A stretch of 64,000 nt of DNA from an uncultured Clostridia bacterium (GTDB taxonomy: Bacteria > Bacillota > Clostridia > TANB77 > CAG-508). The first letter of the stretch is position 1. Each line of letters starts with the position of its first letter. Made by a program: the position numbers and the translations under genes. Positions 35,574-43,452 of this stretch are shown piece by piece. A model generated the notes under the pieces. That model did not search any database. It was given only the letters and a program-made list of their open reading frames with translations, and had not been told where the DNA came from. The stretch lies in NCBI GenBank assembly GCA_934120135.1, contig CAKOTK010000001.1, positions 1-64,000 of the forward strand, written 5' to 3'.

Positions 35574-36725
35574 TTACCAGTGGCAATAGTCAAGAGGGTT
35601 AACTTCACTACCATAATATTGACTCTTACGAACTTCAAAATGCAAGTGTGGTCCTGTTCCTATACCAGAACTTCCACTCTTTGCTATCGTCTTTCCTGTT
35701 GAAACAGCTTGTCCCCTTGATACTAATATCTTACTTAAATGTTGATACAAAGTATATAAATTATCTGCATGTTTGATTATTACAAAGTATCCTCTTGCAC
35801 TATTATATCCTGTTGAAATTACAATTCCATTACCTGCTGACAATACTGGAGTTCCTGTAGGTACACCAATGTCTATTGCTCTATGATCTGATGTTGCTCC
35901 TGCAATTGGTACTTGTCTATTGCCATAGTATGATGTAATAGTTTTATAACCTGGTGATGATTTTGATAGTGGCCAACTTAATGTACCTGCAAATTTTCCT
36001 GTATATGAATTATTATAATCTCCTGCTGCTTTAGCTAATTCTTCTTCTAATTTTTGAATTTCTTTATTATAGTTATTAATTTGAGTTTGCAATTTCTTTT
36101 GCTCAGCAGTTAAATTTGCTACTTTAGCTTCCTTTTTGTCTTTTGCAACTTTAACTTTTGCTTGTTTATCTTGTACTGACTTTTTGCTTTCTGCTAATTC
36201 TTTCTTTTCTTTTTCTAATGCATTTTTAGCTTTTTCTACTTCATTTTTTTGAGCCTCAACTTTATCCATTTGCTCATTATCTGCATCTGTTAATTGTTGA
36301 ACTTTTGAGCTCATAGATATATAGTCCCATATATTATCTGATGCTAACATAACATCTAAAAATGTTATTCTTCCTTGTTCATATATTGCAACTAATCTAT
36401 CTGCTAGTAATTGTTTTTTTTCTTCATATTCTTCTTGTAGCTTTTCAATTTCTTTATTTTTTTCTTTTATGTTTTTCTCCATCTTAGTTATTTTAGAATT
36501 TAATTCTGTGATTTCAGCCTGGTAACCAGCAATTTCATCTTCCAAATCATCAATTTCATTTAAAATTGTTTCTTTTTCAGCTGTAACTGCTTTTTTATTT
36601 TTTGTTGCTGTACTCAAATTGTTTTTTGCATTATTTAAGTCTGATTGTGTAGTTGCAAATACACTAACACAAGCCATTTGCAACAGAATTAATATTAATA
36701 AGATAGATATAATCTTTTTTCTCAT
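35574..36725 (-). CDS. Coiled-coil M23 peptidase (EnvC/PcsB-like)
   Basis: A 383-residue paralogue of the next gene. A signal peptide (about 1-24, ending VSVFA-TT) is followed by a coiled coil (about 27-235, KAVTAEKETILNEIDDLEDE, LQEEYEEKKQLLADRLVAIY) and an M23 domain. Zn ligands are in SDHRAIDIGVPTGTPVLSAG and GPHLHFEVRKSQ, with IKHADNLYTLYQHLSK between. The coiled coil of this family docks onto the FtsX loop, and this gene lies 12 bp after ftsX, as in the ftsEX-pcsB/cwlO arrangement. Confidence 0.92.
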   Translation of the reverse strand: MRKKIISILLILILLQMACVSVFATTQSDLNNAKNNLSTATKNKKAVTAEKETILNEIDDLEDEIAGYQAEITELNSKITKMEKNIKEKNKEIEKLQEEYEEKKQLLADRLVAIYEQGRITFLDVMLASDNIWDYISMSSKVQQLTDADNEQMDKVEAQKNEVEKAKNALEKEKKELAESKKSVQDKQAKVKVAKDKKEAKVANLTAEQKKLQTQINNYNKEIQKLEEELAKAAGDYNNSYTGKFAGTLSWPLSKSSPGYKTITSYYGNRQVPIAGATSDHRAIDIGVPTGTPVLSAGNGIVISTGYNSARGYFVIIKHADNLYTLYQHLSKILVSRGQAVSTGKTIAKSGSSGIGTGPHLHFEVRKSQYYGSEVNPLDYCHW

Positions 36726-36736
36726 ATTTTTCTCCC

Positions 36737-37639
36737 TTATACCTCTAAATATTTCTTCATTGAAATTGCACTTCCTAGAGCTCCTATTCCAATGCCTAAT
36801 ACTAAGTATACTATTAATAAAGTTTGGAACAGTTCTGGGAAAGTTAGTAATGGTATATTTAGTCTGTTATTTATTAATGATTGCTCTATTTGCGTAATTA
36901 CTGCATTGTATGAAAATGCTAAAATTAATAATGAAATTAGAACTGATATTAGTCCTATTAACATACCTTCTACCATAAATGGCCACCTAATAAAACCATT
37001 AGTAGCTCCAACATATTTCATAATAGAAATTTCTTTTCTTCTTGCATGTACTGTAAGTTTAATTGTATTTGTTATGATAAATATTGAAATAAATACTAAT
37101 ATAACTAAAATAATTGTTGTAATTATATTTATTCCATCTGCTATTTTTATTAAAGCATTTATTGTATCTGATTTGATTTCTACACTTGATATTATGCTTG
37201 AGCTTTCTATTTCCGTTCTTACCTCATCTGCCTTAGTTAGGTCAGTTAATGTTACGATAAATGATGCCTTAAATGGATTGTTATCTCCTCCATATGTGTC
37301 CCATAAAGATTTTCTATCTTTAAACATTGTTTTCATCTCTTCTAATGCATCTTCTTTTGACTTTTCAGTTATTGTATTTACATACTGATTACTTCTTATT
37401 TTGTTCTTTAACTCTTCTTTTTGTTCAGCAGTTGCTTCATCTAAAATAAATACTTCCATTCCTTGTTGCTCTTCAATAGTTTTTGTGATATGATTTACGT
37501 TTTGACTAACTGCAAAGAATATTCCAAAAACGAACATTGTAGCACACATAATAACTAAAGATGCTATTGTGGATTTTTTATTTTTAAATACGTTTCTAAA
37601 ACCTTCTCCTATTAAATAACCAAAAATACTATATCTCAC
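36737..37639 (-). CDS. ftsX: Cell division ABC permease FtsX
   Basis: A four-helix permease-like protein of about 300 residues. I choose the GTG at 37639 (AAGGGG site 9 bases before), giving MRYSIFGYLIGEGFRNVFKN, the family start. It overlaps ftsE by 11 bp. One helix (about 25-45), a large outer loop (45-155, with MEVFILDEATAEQKEELKNK) and three further helices follow, with KLTVHARRKEISIMKYVGAT as the conserved coupling segment before helix 3. FtsEX transmits ATP hydrolysis to peptidoglycan hydrolases such as the two M23 proteins downstream. Confidence 0.95.
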   Translation of the reverse strand: MRYSIFGYLIGEGFRNVFKNKKSTIASLVIMCATMFVFGIFFAVSQNVNHITKTIEEQQGMEVFILDEATAEQKEELKNKIRSNQYVNTITEKSKEDALEEMKTMFKDRKSLWDTYGGDNNPFKASFIVTLTDLTKADEVRTEIESSSIISSVEIKSDTINALIKIADGINIITTIILVILVFISIFIITNTIKLTVHARRKEISIMKYVGATNGFIRWPFMVEGMLIGLISVLISLLILAFSYNAVITQIEQSLINNRLNIPLLTFPELFQTLLIVYLVLGIGIGALGSAISMKKYLEV

Positions 37640-38315
37640 TGCTATATCCACCCCTTCTATCATCTCTTACGATATTGCCTTCTTCAATTTGTATAACTCT
37701 TTTTTTCATTTTGTCTACAATATCTCTTGCATGTGTTGCTACTACTACAGTTGTTCCTCTTTTATTTATATCTTCTAATAGAGTCATTATTTCCCATGCT
37801 GTTTCAGGGTCTAAGTTTCCTGTAGGTTCATCTGCAATTAACATAGATGGGTTGTTTACTAGAGCACGTGCTAAAGCTACTCTTTGTTGCTCTCCACCTG
37901 ATAATTCATTTGGGTACATTTTAGCTTTATTGCTTAGACCTACCAATGATAATATCATAGGAACTTGTCTTCTAATATGTCTTGGCGTTGCTCTTACAAT
38001 ATACATAGCATATGCAACATTATCATATACTGTTCTGTCTGGTAAAAGTCTAAAGTCTTGGAACACTACTCCCATACTTCTTCTTAAAAATGGTATTCTT
38101 TTTGGTTTTAGAAAAGTGGTATCTTTTCCATTTATAATAATATTTCCTTTTGTTGGTTCTTCTTCTTTTAATATTAGTTTAATTAGTGTTGATTTTCCTG
38201 AGCCAGAGCTTCCTACTAAAAATGCAAAATCTCCCTTTTCTATTACAAAGTTTGCATTATGCACAGCCTCTGTTCCAGTGTCATAAGTCTTGCTGACATT
38301 TCTAAATTCTATCAT
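37629..38315 (-). CDS. ftsE: Cell division ATP-binding protein FtsE
   Basis: A 228-residue ABC ATPase. FLVGSSGSGKSTLIKLIL is Walker A (residues 33-50), VFQDFRLLPDRTVYDNVAYA the Q-loop, LSGGEQQRVALARALVNNPS the signature, MLIADEPTGNLDPETAW the Walker B, and VVVATHARDIVDKM the switch His. The VSKTYDTGTEAVHNANFVIE start and the F-R-L-L-P-D-R motif are typical of FtsE. It is the head of the ftsE-ftsX-M23-M23-ctpA run. Confidence 0.97.
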   Translation of the reverse strand: MIEFRNVSKTYDTGTEAVHNANFVIEKGDFAFLVGSSGSGKSTLIKLILKEEEPTKGNIIINGKDTTFLKPKRIPFLRRSMGVVFQDFRLLPDRTVYDNVAYAMYIVRATPRHIRRQVPMILSLVGLSNKAKMYPNELSGGEQQRVALARALVNNPSMLIADEPTGNLDPETAWEIMTLLEDINKRGTTVVVATHARDIVDKMKKRVIQIEEGNIVRDDRRGGYSSEI

Positions 38316-38407
38316 TTGAATAGCTCCTAACTAAGATTAGACATCTTTTTTCTTATTCCCCTTTATCATAACAATAAAATACAATAAATGCAATAGTTTT
38401 TTTTGGA

Positions 38408-38453
38408 AAAAAGCAGAATAAATTCGCCTTAAATAAGCAATTATTCTGCTTTT
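38408..38453 (-). terminator. Terminator after the 66-residue membrane protein gene
   Basis: On the minus strand, AAAAGCAGAATAA and TTATTCTGCTTTT form a 13-bp stem followed by TTCC and A-rich sequence. It separates the small gene from ftsE. Confidence 0.8.
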
Positions 38454-38502
38454 CTCTTTATTTCTTGTTTTTGCAAAAATTCACAAAAAATTCACAATTA
38501 TT

Positions 38503-38703
38503 TTATTCAAAAAATACCGATATTAAAGGATATACAAATGCTATAATAGGAATTAACATAAGTATTGTAAGAATTATTAATATTACGGTTGTTATTTTAA
38601 CGCCTTTTACAGCCTTATCCACTGATTTTGGTCTTTGTATATCTGAATTAGCATTTGTGTATTGTTTCAAATACTCCTGCATTTGTTCTCTTTCGTTTTT
38701 CAT
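38503..38703 (-). CDS. Hypothetical small membrane protein
   Basis: An unrecognised protein of 66 residues with a charged N-terminus (KNEREQMQEYLKQYTNANSD) and one or two C-terminal hydrophobic helices (about 34-63: ITTVILIILTILMLIPIIAF). It lies 20 bp after the transketolase C subunit gene, with a terminator behind it, so it is probably the last gene of that operon. No function is proposed. Confidence 0.55.
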   Translation of the reverse strand: MKNEREQMQEYLKQYTNANSDIQRPKSVDKAVKGVKITTVILIILTILMLIPIIAFVYPLISVFFE

Positions 38704-38723
38704 AGTTCTCCCCTTATGTTTTT

Positions 38724-39659
38724 CTACTCCTTTACCTTCTCAATAATAGCTTCACTATCTAATTTAAAATATTTTAATAGTTGTTCTGCTTTTCCTGATT
38801 TTCCAAACTTATCTTGCATTCCCATTCTTACTACTTTTGTTGGATACTCTTCTGATAATACCTCACAAACTGCTGTACCTAGTCCTCCAATTATACTATG
38901 ATCTTCAATAGTAATTAGCTTTTTAGTTTCTTTAGCACATTTTATTATCATTTCTCTATCAATTGGTTTTATTGTATGTACATCAACTACACGAATATTT
39001 ATATTTTCTTTTTCAAGTTCTTCTTTTGCTTTTAATGCTTCTGCTACTTCAACACCTGTTGCAAATACAGTAGCATCTGTGCCATCTCCTATTTGTACCA
39101 CTTTGCCTATTTCAAAATTTTGATTTTCATCATATATAACTGGTGTTGCAACTCTTGCCAAACGAATATATACTGGTCCATCAATTTTTGCCATTTCTTT
39201 TATAGCCCATTTAGTTTGTATATCATCTGAAGTGCATAATACTGTCATATTTGGAATACTTCTCATTAAGCTTAAATCTTCTAACATTTGATGTGTTGCT
39301 CCGTCTTCTCCAACTGTAACTCCAGCATGTGTTCCACAAATTTTTACATTAAGTTTTGGATAAGCAACACTATTTCTAATTTGGTCATACGCCCTTCCTG
39401 CTGCAAACATTGCAAATGTACTAGCAAAAGGAATTTTTCCCGCAGTTGCTAATCCTGCTGATATTCCTATCATATTTTGTTCTGCAATTCCTACATTTAT
39501 AAATCTATCAGGAAACTCTTTTTCAAAAAGACTAGTTTTAGTTGCCCCAGCCAAATCAGCTGTCAAAACAACAACATTCTCATTTTCCTTACCTAACTCC
39601 ACAAGAGCCTTTCCAAAACTCTCACGAGTAGCAATTTTATTATCTAAATCCATATTCAT
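38724..39659 (-). CDS. Transketolase, C-terminal subunit
   Basis: A 311-residue protein with the transketolase pyrimidine-binding domain (about 10-170) and C-terminal domain (about 185-305). VVVLTADLAGATKTSLFEKE, FINVGIAEQNMIGISAGLAT with the catalytic Glu, and GATHQMLEDLSLMRSIPNMT are family blocks. The split two-gene form is usual in many Firmicutes and is not a frameshift: this gene has its own GGAG site and start. It acts with the N subunit in the non-oxidative pentose phosphate pathway. Confidence 0.95.
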   Translation of the reverse strand: MNMDLDNKIATRESFGKALVELGKENENVVVLTADLAGATKTSLFEKEFPDRFINVGIAEQNMIGISAGLATAGKIPFASTFAMFAAGRAYDQIRNSVAYPKLNVKICGTHAGVTVGEDGATHQMLEDLSLMRSIPNMTVLCTSDDIQTKWAIKEMAKIDGPVYIRLARVATPVIYDENQNFEIGKVVQIGDGTDATVFATGVEVAEALKAKEELEKENINIRVVDVHTIKPIDREMIIKCAKETKKLITIEDHSIIGGLGTAVCEVLSEEYPTKVVRMGMQDKFGKSGKAEQLLKYFKLDSEAIIEKVKE

Positions 39660-39690
39660 ATTTCTCCCTTTTTATATAGAATTTAATTTT

Positions 39691-39817
39691 TAATTTGAAA
39701 TAGAATTAGTATATTGCAAGGCGAGGTGTATTAAAAAGGCAAGGGCGCATACATTGGTATGTAACCGCGTTTTTAATGCTCCTCAACGAAGCAAGATGCT
39801 GATTATATTTCAAATTA
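39691..39817. repeat. Long palindromic element, copy 1
   Basis: An imperfect palindrome of about 127 bp between the two transketolase genes. Outer arms are TAATTTGAAATA and TATTTCAAATTA; inner arms GAGG-TGT-ATTAAAAA and TTTTTAAT-GCT-CCTC; then the core AAAAAGGCAAGGGCGCATAC, a TTGGTA turn and ATGTAACCGCGTTTTT. The same core occurs at 43361-43401 with different but again self-complementary flanks. The right end overlaps the stop codon of the N-subunit gene. Confidence 0.8.
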
Positions 39818-40651
39818 ACCTATAATATGTTGAAGCTTAAGCTCATTAATAGCCTCCTCATATTGCTCTTGATTTGGAGCTTTGCCATGCCATTCCGCCT
39901 TTCCTTCCATAAAAGAAACACCTTTGCCTTTAATTGTACGAGCAATAATTACACTAGGCATATCCTTTTGATGTTTAGCACTATTAAAAGCATGTATCAA
40001 AGCTTCTATATCATGTCCATTTACTTCAATAACATTAAATCCAAAGCTTTCAAATTTTTCTTTTATATCTATTAGTCCTGCTACTTCTTCTACATTTCCA
40101 TCAATTTGTAATGTATTATAATCTACAATTGCACACAAATTATCTAATTTATTTTTACTTGCAGACATCGCTGCTTCCCATACTTGTCCTTCCTCAAGTT
40201 CTCCATCTCCAAGTAAGCAATATACTCTGTATCCCTCATGTTCCAATTTTGAACCAATTGCCATTCCTACTGCTACTGATAACCCTTGTCCTAGTGAACC
40301 TGTTGACATATCAACACCGGGAATCTTTTTCATATCAGGATGTCCTTGTAAATTACTTTCTACCTTTCTAAAGCCTTTTAAAAGCTCTTTGTCAAAATAT
40401 CCTTTTCTTGCAAGAGTTGCATATAATGCTGGTGCACAATGTCCTTTTGATAATACAAACCTGTCTCTTCCCTTTGCATTTGGATTTTCTGGATCTATAT
40501 TCATTTGGTTAAAGTATAAAACAGCTAAAATATCTGCACAAGAAAGTGAGCCTCCTGGGTGCCCTGAATTTGCGTTATATACTTGTTCTATAATTCCTAT
40601 TCTGATGTCATTTGCAATATTAGCTAATCCTTCTACTTTTGTAATTTTCAT
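39815..40651 (-). CDS. Transketolase, N-terminal subunit
   Basis: A thiamine-diphosphate-binding subunit of about 278 residues. YNANSGHPGGSLSCADILAV, RFVLSKGHCAPALYATLARK, STGSLGQGLSVAVGMAIGSK and LLGDGELEEGQVWEAAMSAS (GDG...N ThDP/Mg motif) are visible. I place the start at 40651, with AAAGGAG 8 bases upstream; an in-frame ATG at 40669 lies in the ribosome binding region. The gap to the C-subunit gene holds a palindromic element rather than a terminator with a T run. Confidence 0.95.
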   Translation of the reverse strand: MKITKVEGLANIANDIRIGIIEQVYNANSGHPGGSLSCADILAVLYFNQMNIDPENPNAKGRDRFVLSKGHCAPALYATLARKGYFDKELLKGFRKVESNLQGHPDMKKIPGVDMSTGSLGQGLSVAVGMAIGSKLEHEGYRVYCLLGDGELEEGQVWEAAMSASKNKLDNLCAIVDYNTLQIDGNVEEVAGLIDIKEKFESFGFNVIEVNGHDIEALIHAFNSAKHQKDMPSVIIARTIKGKGVSFMEGKAEWHGKAPNQEQYEEAINELKLQHIIG

Positions 40652-40750
40652 TATATTTTCTCCTTTCACGGTTATGATATGTTTATTATATATTTAAAAA
40701 ATATTTAATTCAACAAATTCACAAAAAATATACAATAATTTCAAAATGTT

Positions 40751-40802
40751 TTTGGGGACAGAATCAAAAAGGTGATTTTTGACCCCGTCCCCAAAGGCAC
40801 CT
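40751..40802. repeat. Dispersed palindromic repeat, copy D
   Basis: The plus strand shows GGTGATTTTTGACCCCGTCC then CCAAAGGCACC. An upstream arm, GGGGACAGAATCAAAAA, pairs with TTTTTGACCCCGTCCCC (three mismatches) around a GGTGA loop. It lies 8 bp beyond the upp stop. Confidence 0.8.
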
Positions 40803-40810
40803 AAAATTAT

Positions 40811-41437
40811 TTATTTTGTTCCGAAAATTCTGTCTCCTGCATCTCCTAAACCTGGTACTATATATTTGTTTTCATTTAAATGGTCATCTATATGTGCACA
40901 ATATATTTGAACATCTGGATGCTCTTTTTGTACTCTTGCAAGTCCTTCTGGTGCTGCAATTATACATAGGAATTTCATCTTTGTAACTCCTTTGCTTTTT
41001 AGTAGTTCTATTGCATCTACTGCTGAACCACCTGTTGCAAGCATTGGATCTAATATAATTACTTCTTTTTCTTCAATATGTTTTGGTACTTTAAAGAAAT
41101 AATTTACTGGTTCAAATGTTTCTTCATCTCTATACATTCCTATATGTCCAATTTTAGCATTTGGTATTACTCTAGTTATTCCTTCTAACATTCCCATTCC
41201 TGCTCTTAAAATTGGAACAAAGGCATATTTATCTTCATTTAATTTTCCTGTTTTAAATTTAGTAATTGGTGTTTCAATTTCCACTTCTTCTAAGTCTGCC
41301 TCTTCCATTGCTTCATAGCATAAGAACATTGCTATTTCACTAACTAACTCTCTAAATTCTTTTGTTCCTGTTTTTTTATCTCTTAATATTGCTAATTTAT
41401 GTTCAATTAGCGGATGTTTCAATTCTTTTACTTCCAT
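40811..41437 (-). CDS. upp: Uracil phosphoribosyltransferase
   Basis: A 208-residue salvage enzyme that makes UMP from uracil and PRPP. HPLIEHKLAILRDKKTGTKE is the conserved start, FVPILRAGMGMLEGITRVIP the uracil region, and VIILDPMLATGGSAVDAIEL the PRPP-binding loop. PGLGDAGDRIFGTK is the family C-terminus. It is expressed from the same transcript as the uracil permease just upstream, forming a uracil uptake and salvage unit. Confidence 0.97.
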   Translation of the reverse strand: MEVKELKHPLIEHKLAILRDKKTGTKEFRELVSEIAMFLCYEAMEEADLEEVEIETPITKFKTGKLNEDKYAFVPILRAGMGMLEGITRVIPNAKIGHIGMYRDEETFEPVNYFFKVPKHIEEKEVIILDPMLATGGSAVDAIELLKSKGVTKMKFLCIIAAPEGLARVQKEHPDVQIYCAHIDDHLNENKYIVPGLGDAGDRIFGTK

Positions 41438-41452
41438 ATTTAACTTCCTTTC

Positions 41453-42793
41453 TTATACTTCTACTGTTTCTTTTTCTTCTTTTGTTTCTGCTGGATTTAA
41501 TTTTTTCTTTTCCGGTTTATTGTTTGGTATACAAAGGTTTAACAATATTCCAATTACTGCTGCTAAGCTCATTCCTGAAATAGTAAGTGAAAAATCTCCA
41601 TTTACTATTGATATTGCTGCTCCTCCTAAGCCTAATACCAACATTGTTGAAGCAACTACTACATTTTTAGGATCTTCAAAATCTATTTGTTTTTGAATAA
41701 GTACCTTTAAACCATTTACTGCAATAAATCCGTATAGAAGTAGTGAAACTCCTCCTAATACTGGTTGTGGGATACTTGAAACTATTGCTGTAAATTTACC
41801 TAAGAAGCCAAGTCCTATCGCTAAAATAGCTGCTAAACCTATTACCCAAACAGATGCAATTTTTGTCATTCCAACTACTGATGTGTTTTCTCCATATGTT
41901 GTATTAGCAGGTCCTCCTAATGCTCCTGCTACAAATGTAGCAATACCGTCTCCTAATAGAGTTCTGTCTAATCCAGGATTTTTTAATAAATCTTTATTTA
42001 TAATTGTACTTAATGCTGTATGGTCTCCAATATGTTCTGCCATTGTTACAAGTGCAATTGGTGCTATTGTTAGCACTGGTCCAAAGTTTAGTGCATAATC
42101 TTTAAATGGCAATACAAAATTTGGCATACTGAAAAATCCTGATTGTGCTACTTGAGTAAAGTCTACTAATCCTAAGCAAATTGATAATACGTAACCTGAT
42201 ACAATTCCAACTAAGAATGGAATTATTTTCAAAAATCCTTTTGCTTTAGTCATTACAATTGCCGTTACTAAGAATGAAACTGCTGCAACCAATACGCCCT
42301 TCCATTCAAATGGTGTTCCTGAGCTTAAACCTATTTGTGATATAGCACTTGGTGCTAACCCTAAGCCTATAATCATAATCATTGGGCCAATAACTACTGG
42401 TGGTAATAGTTTGTCAAGCCATCCCTTTCCTGTAAAGTGAATGATTGTTGCTACTATTACATAAATTATACCTACTGCCATAATTCCTGTCATTGCTCCT
42501 GATGTTCCACCTTTCAAAAAGGCTGCTGCAATTGGTGTTATAAATGCAAATGAGCTTCCTAAATAAACTGGTGATTTCCCTTTTGTGCATAGTATGTAAA
42601 TCAATGTTCCTATTCCTGAAGTTACTAATGCTACTGGAATTGTAAGTACTGTCTCTCCTGCTGCTGAATTTACTAATATTGGTACTAAAATAGTTGCACC
42701 AAACATAGCAAAAACGTGTTGGATTGCTAAAATAATCCATTTGCCAATTGTTGGCTTTTCATTTACGTCTAAAATCATTTTGCTTTCGTTCAT
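41453..42793 (-). CDS. uraA: Uracil permease (NCS2 family)
   Basis: A uracil:proton symporter of about 446 residues with 14 predicted membrane segments. QHVFAMFGATILVPILV (about 26-42), YLGSSFAFITPIAAAFLKGG, the AEHIGDH motif with the conserved Glu, and GALGGPANTTYGENTSVVGM are NCS2 hallmarks. I choose the ATG at 42793 (GGAGG 8 bases before) over the in-frame ATG at 42799. The leader carries a short ORF that ends inside a terminator hairpin, suggesting attenuation control of uraA-upp. Confidence 0.95.
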   Translation of the reverse strand: MNESKMILDVNEKPTIGKWIILAIQHVFAMFGATILVPILVNSAAGETVLTIPVALVTSGIGTLIYILCTKGKSPVYLGSSFAFITPIAAAFLKGGTSGAMTGIMAVGIIYVIVATIIHFTGKGWLDKLLPPVVIGPMIMIIGLGLAPSAISQIGLSSGTPFEWKGVLVAAVSFLVTAIVMTKAKGFLKIIPFLVGIVSGYVLSICLGLVDFTQVAQSGFFSMPNFVLPFKDYALNFGPVLTIAPIALVTMAEHIGDHTALSTIINKDLLKNPGLDRTLLGDGIATFVAGALGGPANTTYGENTSVVGMTKIASVWVIGLAAILAIGLGFLGKFTAIVSSIPQPVLGGVSLLLYGFIAVNGLKVLIQKQIDFEDPKNVVVASTMLVLGLGGAAISIVNGDFSLTISGMSLAAVIGILLNLCIPNNKPEKKKLNPAETKEEKETVEV

Positions 42794-42834
42794 AAACATT
42801 TCCTCCTTTTATTTTTTGGTACAAAGCACAAATA

Positions 42835-42866
42835 AAAAACACTAATAGTATTATTAGTGTTTTTCT
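42835..42866 (-). terminator. Putative attenuator before uraA
   Basis: On the minus strand, AAAAACACTAATA and TATTAGTGTTTTT form a 13-bp stem around ATAC, followed by TATTTG. It lies about 40 bp before uraA, with no other gene in between, so it would end leader transcripts. Confidence 0.8.
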
Positions 42867-42961
42867 AAAATATTTATAGTAGGAAAATTAGAAATCATAA
42901 ATAAAGCAATTGCTTGCTTTGCTTTTGCTAGTTTCAATTTATTTCCTAAAAACTTTATCAT
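42854..42961 (-). CDS. Candidate 35-residue leader peptide for uraA-upp
   Basis: A short ORF with an AAAGAGG site 6 bases before its ATG. It encodes MIKFLGNKLKLAKAKQAIAL and ends with NILEKH. Its last codons (GAA AAA CAC TAA) form the first arm of the terminator at 42835-42866, so a ribosome that reaches the stop would cover the hairpin. This resembles transcription-translation coupled attenuation such as pyrBI. Expression is unproven. Confidence 0.4.
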   Translation of the reverse strand: MIKFLGNKLKLAKAKQAIALFMISNFPTINILEKH

Positions 42962-43044
42962 TTTTTGTACCTCTTTCGAGAAATATTACTATACTTTTTA
43001 TAGAATTGCAATAGTTTTTTAGATTTGTAATATTATTGTAATAT

Positions 43045-43236
43045 TTATATATTAAAGTATATTATTAAGGCACCTGTTATTGACACTAAAAAGCCTAATA
43101 TTTTTAGCCCTGTTGAGCCTTCGTTTTGGTCTCCAAAGCTAAACATCTTTTTAGTTATGACTCTTGCATCAAAAATGCATATTACTCCAATTGTTGCTAT
43201 TATTAGTCCTATTATTATTAAAATTACTTTTCCCAT
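43045..43236 (-). CDS. Hypothetical small two-helix membrane protein
   Basis: An unrecognised protein of about 63 residues. I place the start at 43236 after an AAAGGA site. Helix 1 is KVILIIIGLIIATIGVICIF and helix 2 is GLKILGFLVSITGALIIYF, joined by a loop ARVITKKMFSFGDQNEGSTG. The short size and simple topology give no clue to function. It is bordered upstream by the second palindromic element. Confidence 0.5.
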   Translation of the reverse strand: MGKVILIIIGLIIATIGVICIFDARVITKKMFSFGDQNEGSTGLKILGFLVSITGALIIYFNI

Positions 43237-43280
43237 AATTAATCTCATTCCTTTCGCAAGGCACAAACTAGGTTGGGAAA

Positions 43281-43434
43281 GAATTAAATTTTGGCAATTG
43301 CTGATACTGTTAAAGCTTTGCTTGTTACAGTATCAGTATGCATAGCTGAAAATTTTATTTAAAAGGCAAGGGCGCATACGTGGTGTATGTAACCGCGTTT
43401 TAAATGAAATTTGAAGCAGCCAAAATTGTAATTA
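43281..43434. repeat. Long palindromic element, copy 2
   Basis: Core AAAAGGCAAGGGCGCATACG-TGG-TGTATGTAACCGCGTTTT (43361-43401), as in copy 1. The outer arms AATTAAATTTTGGC and GCCAAAATTGTAATT differ from copy 1 yet pair with each other. An extra perfect hairpin, CTGATACTGT with ACAGTATCAG, lies in the left half (43301-43336). It lies between the aldose epimerase gene and the small membrane protein gene. Confidence 0.8.
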
Positions 43435-43452
43435 TTTTTCAACCTTAAATCT

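Noticed and set aside
38724..40651. Transketolase broken into two ORFs by a frameshift
   Set aside because: The two-subunit form is normal in many Firmicutes. Each gene has its own start and ribosome binding site, and a 150-bp gap with a palindromic element separates them.
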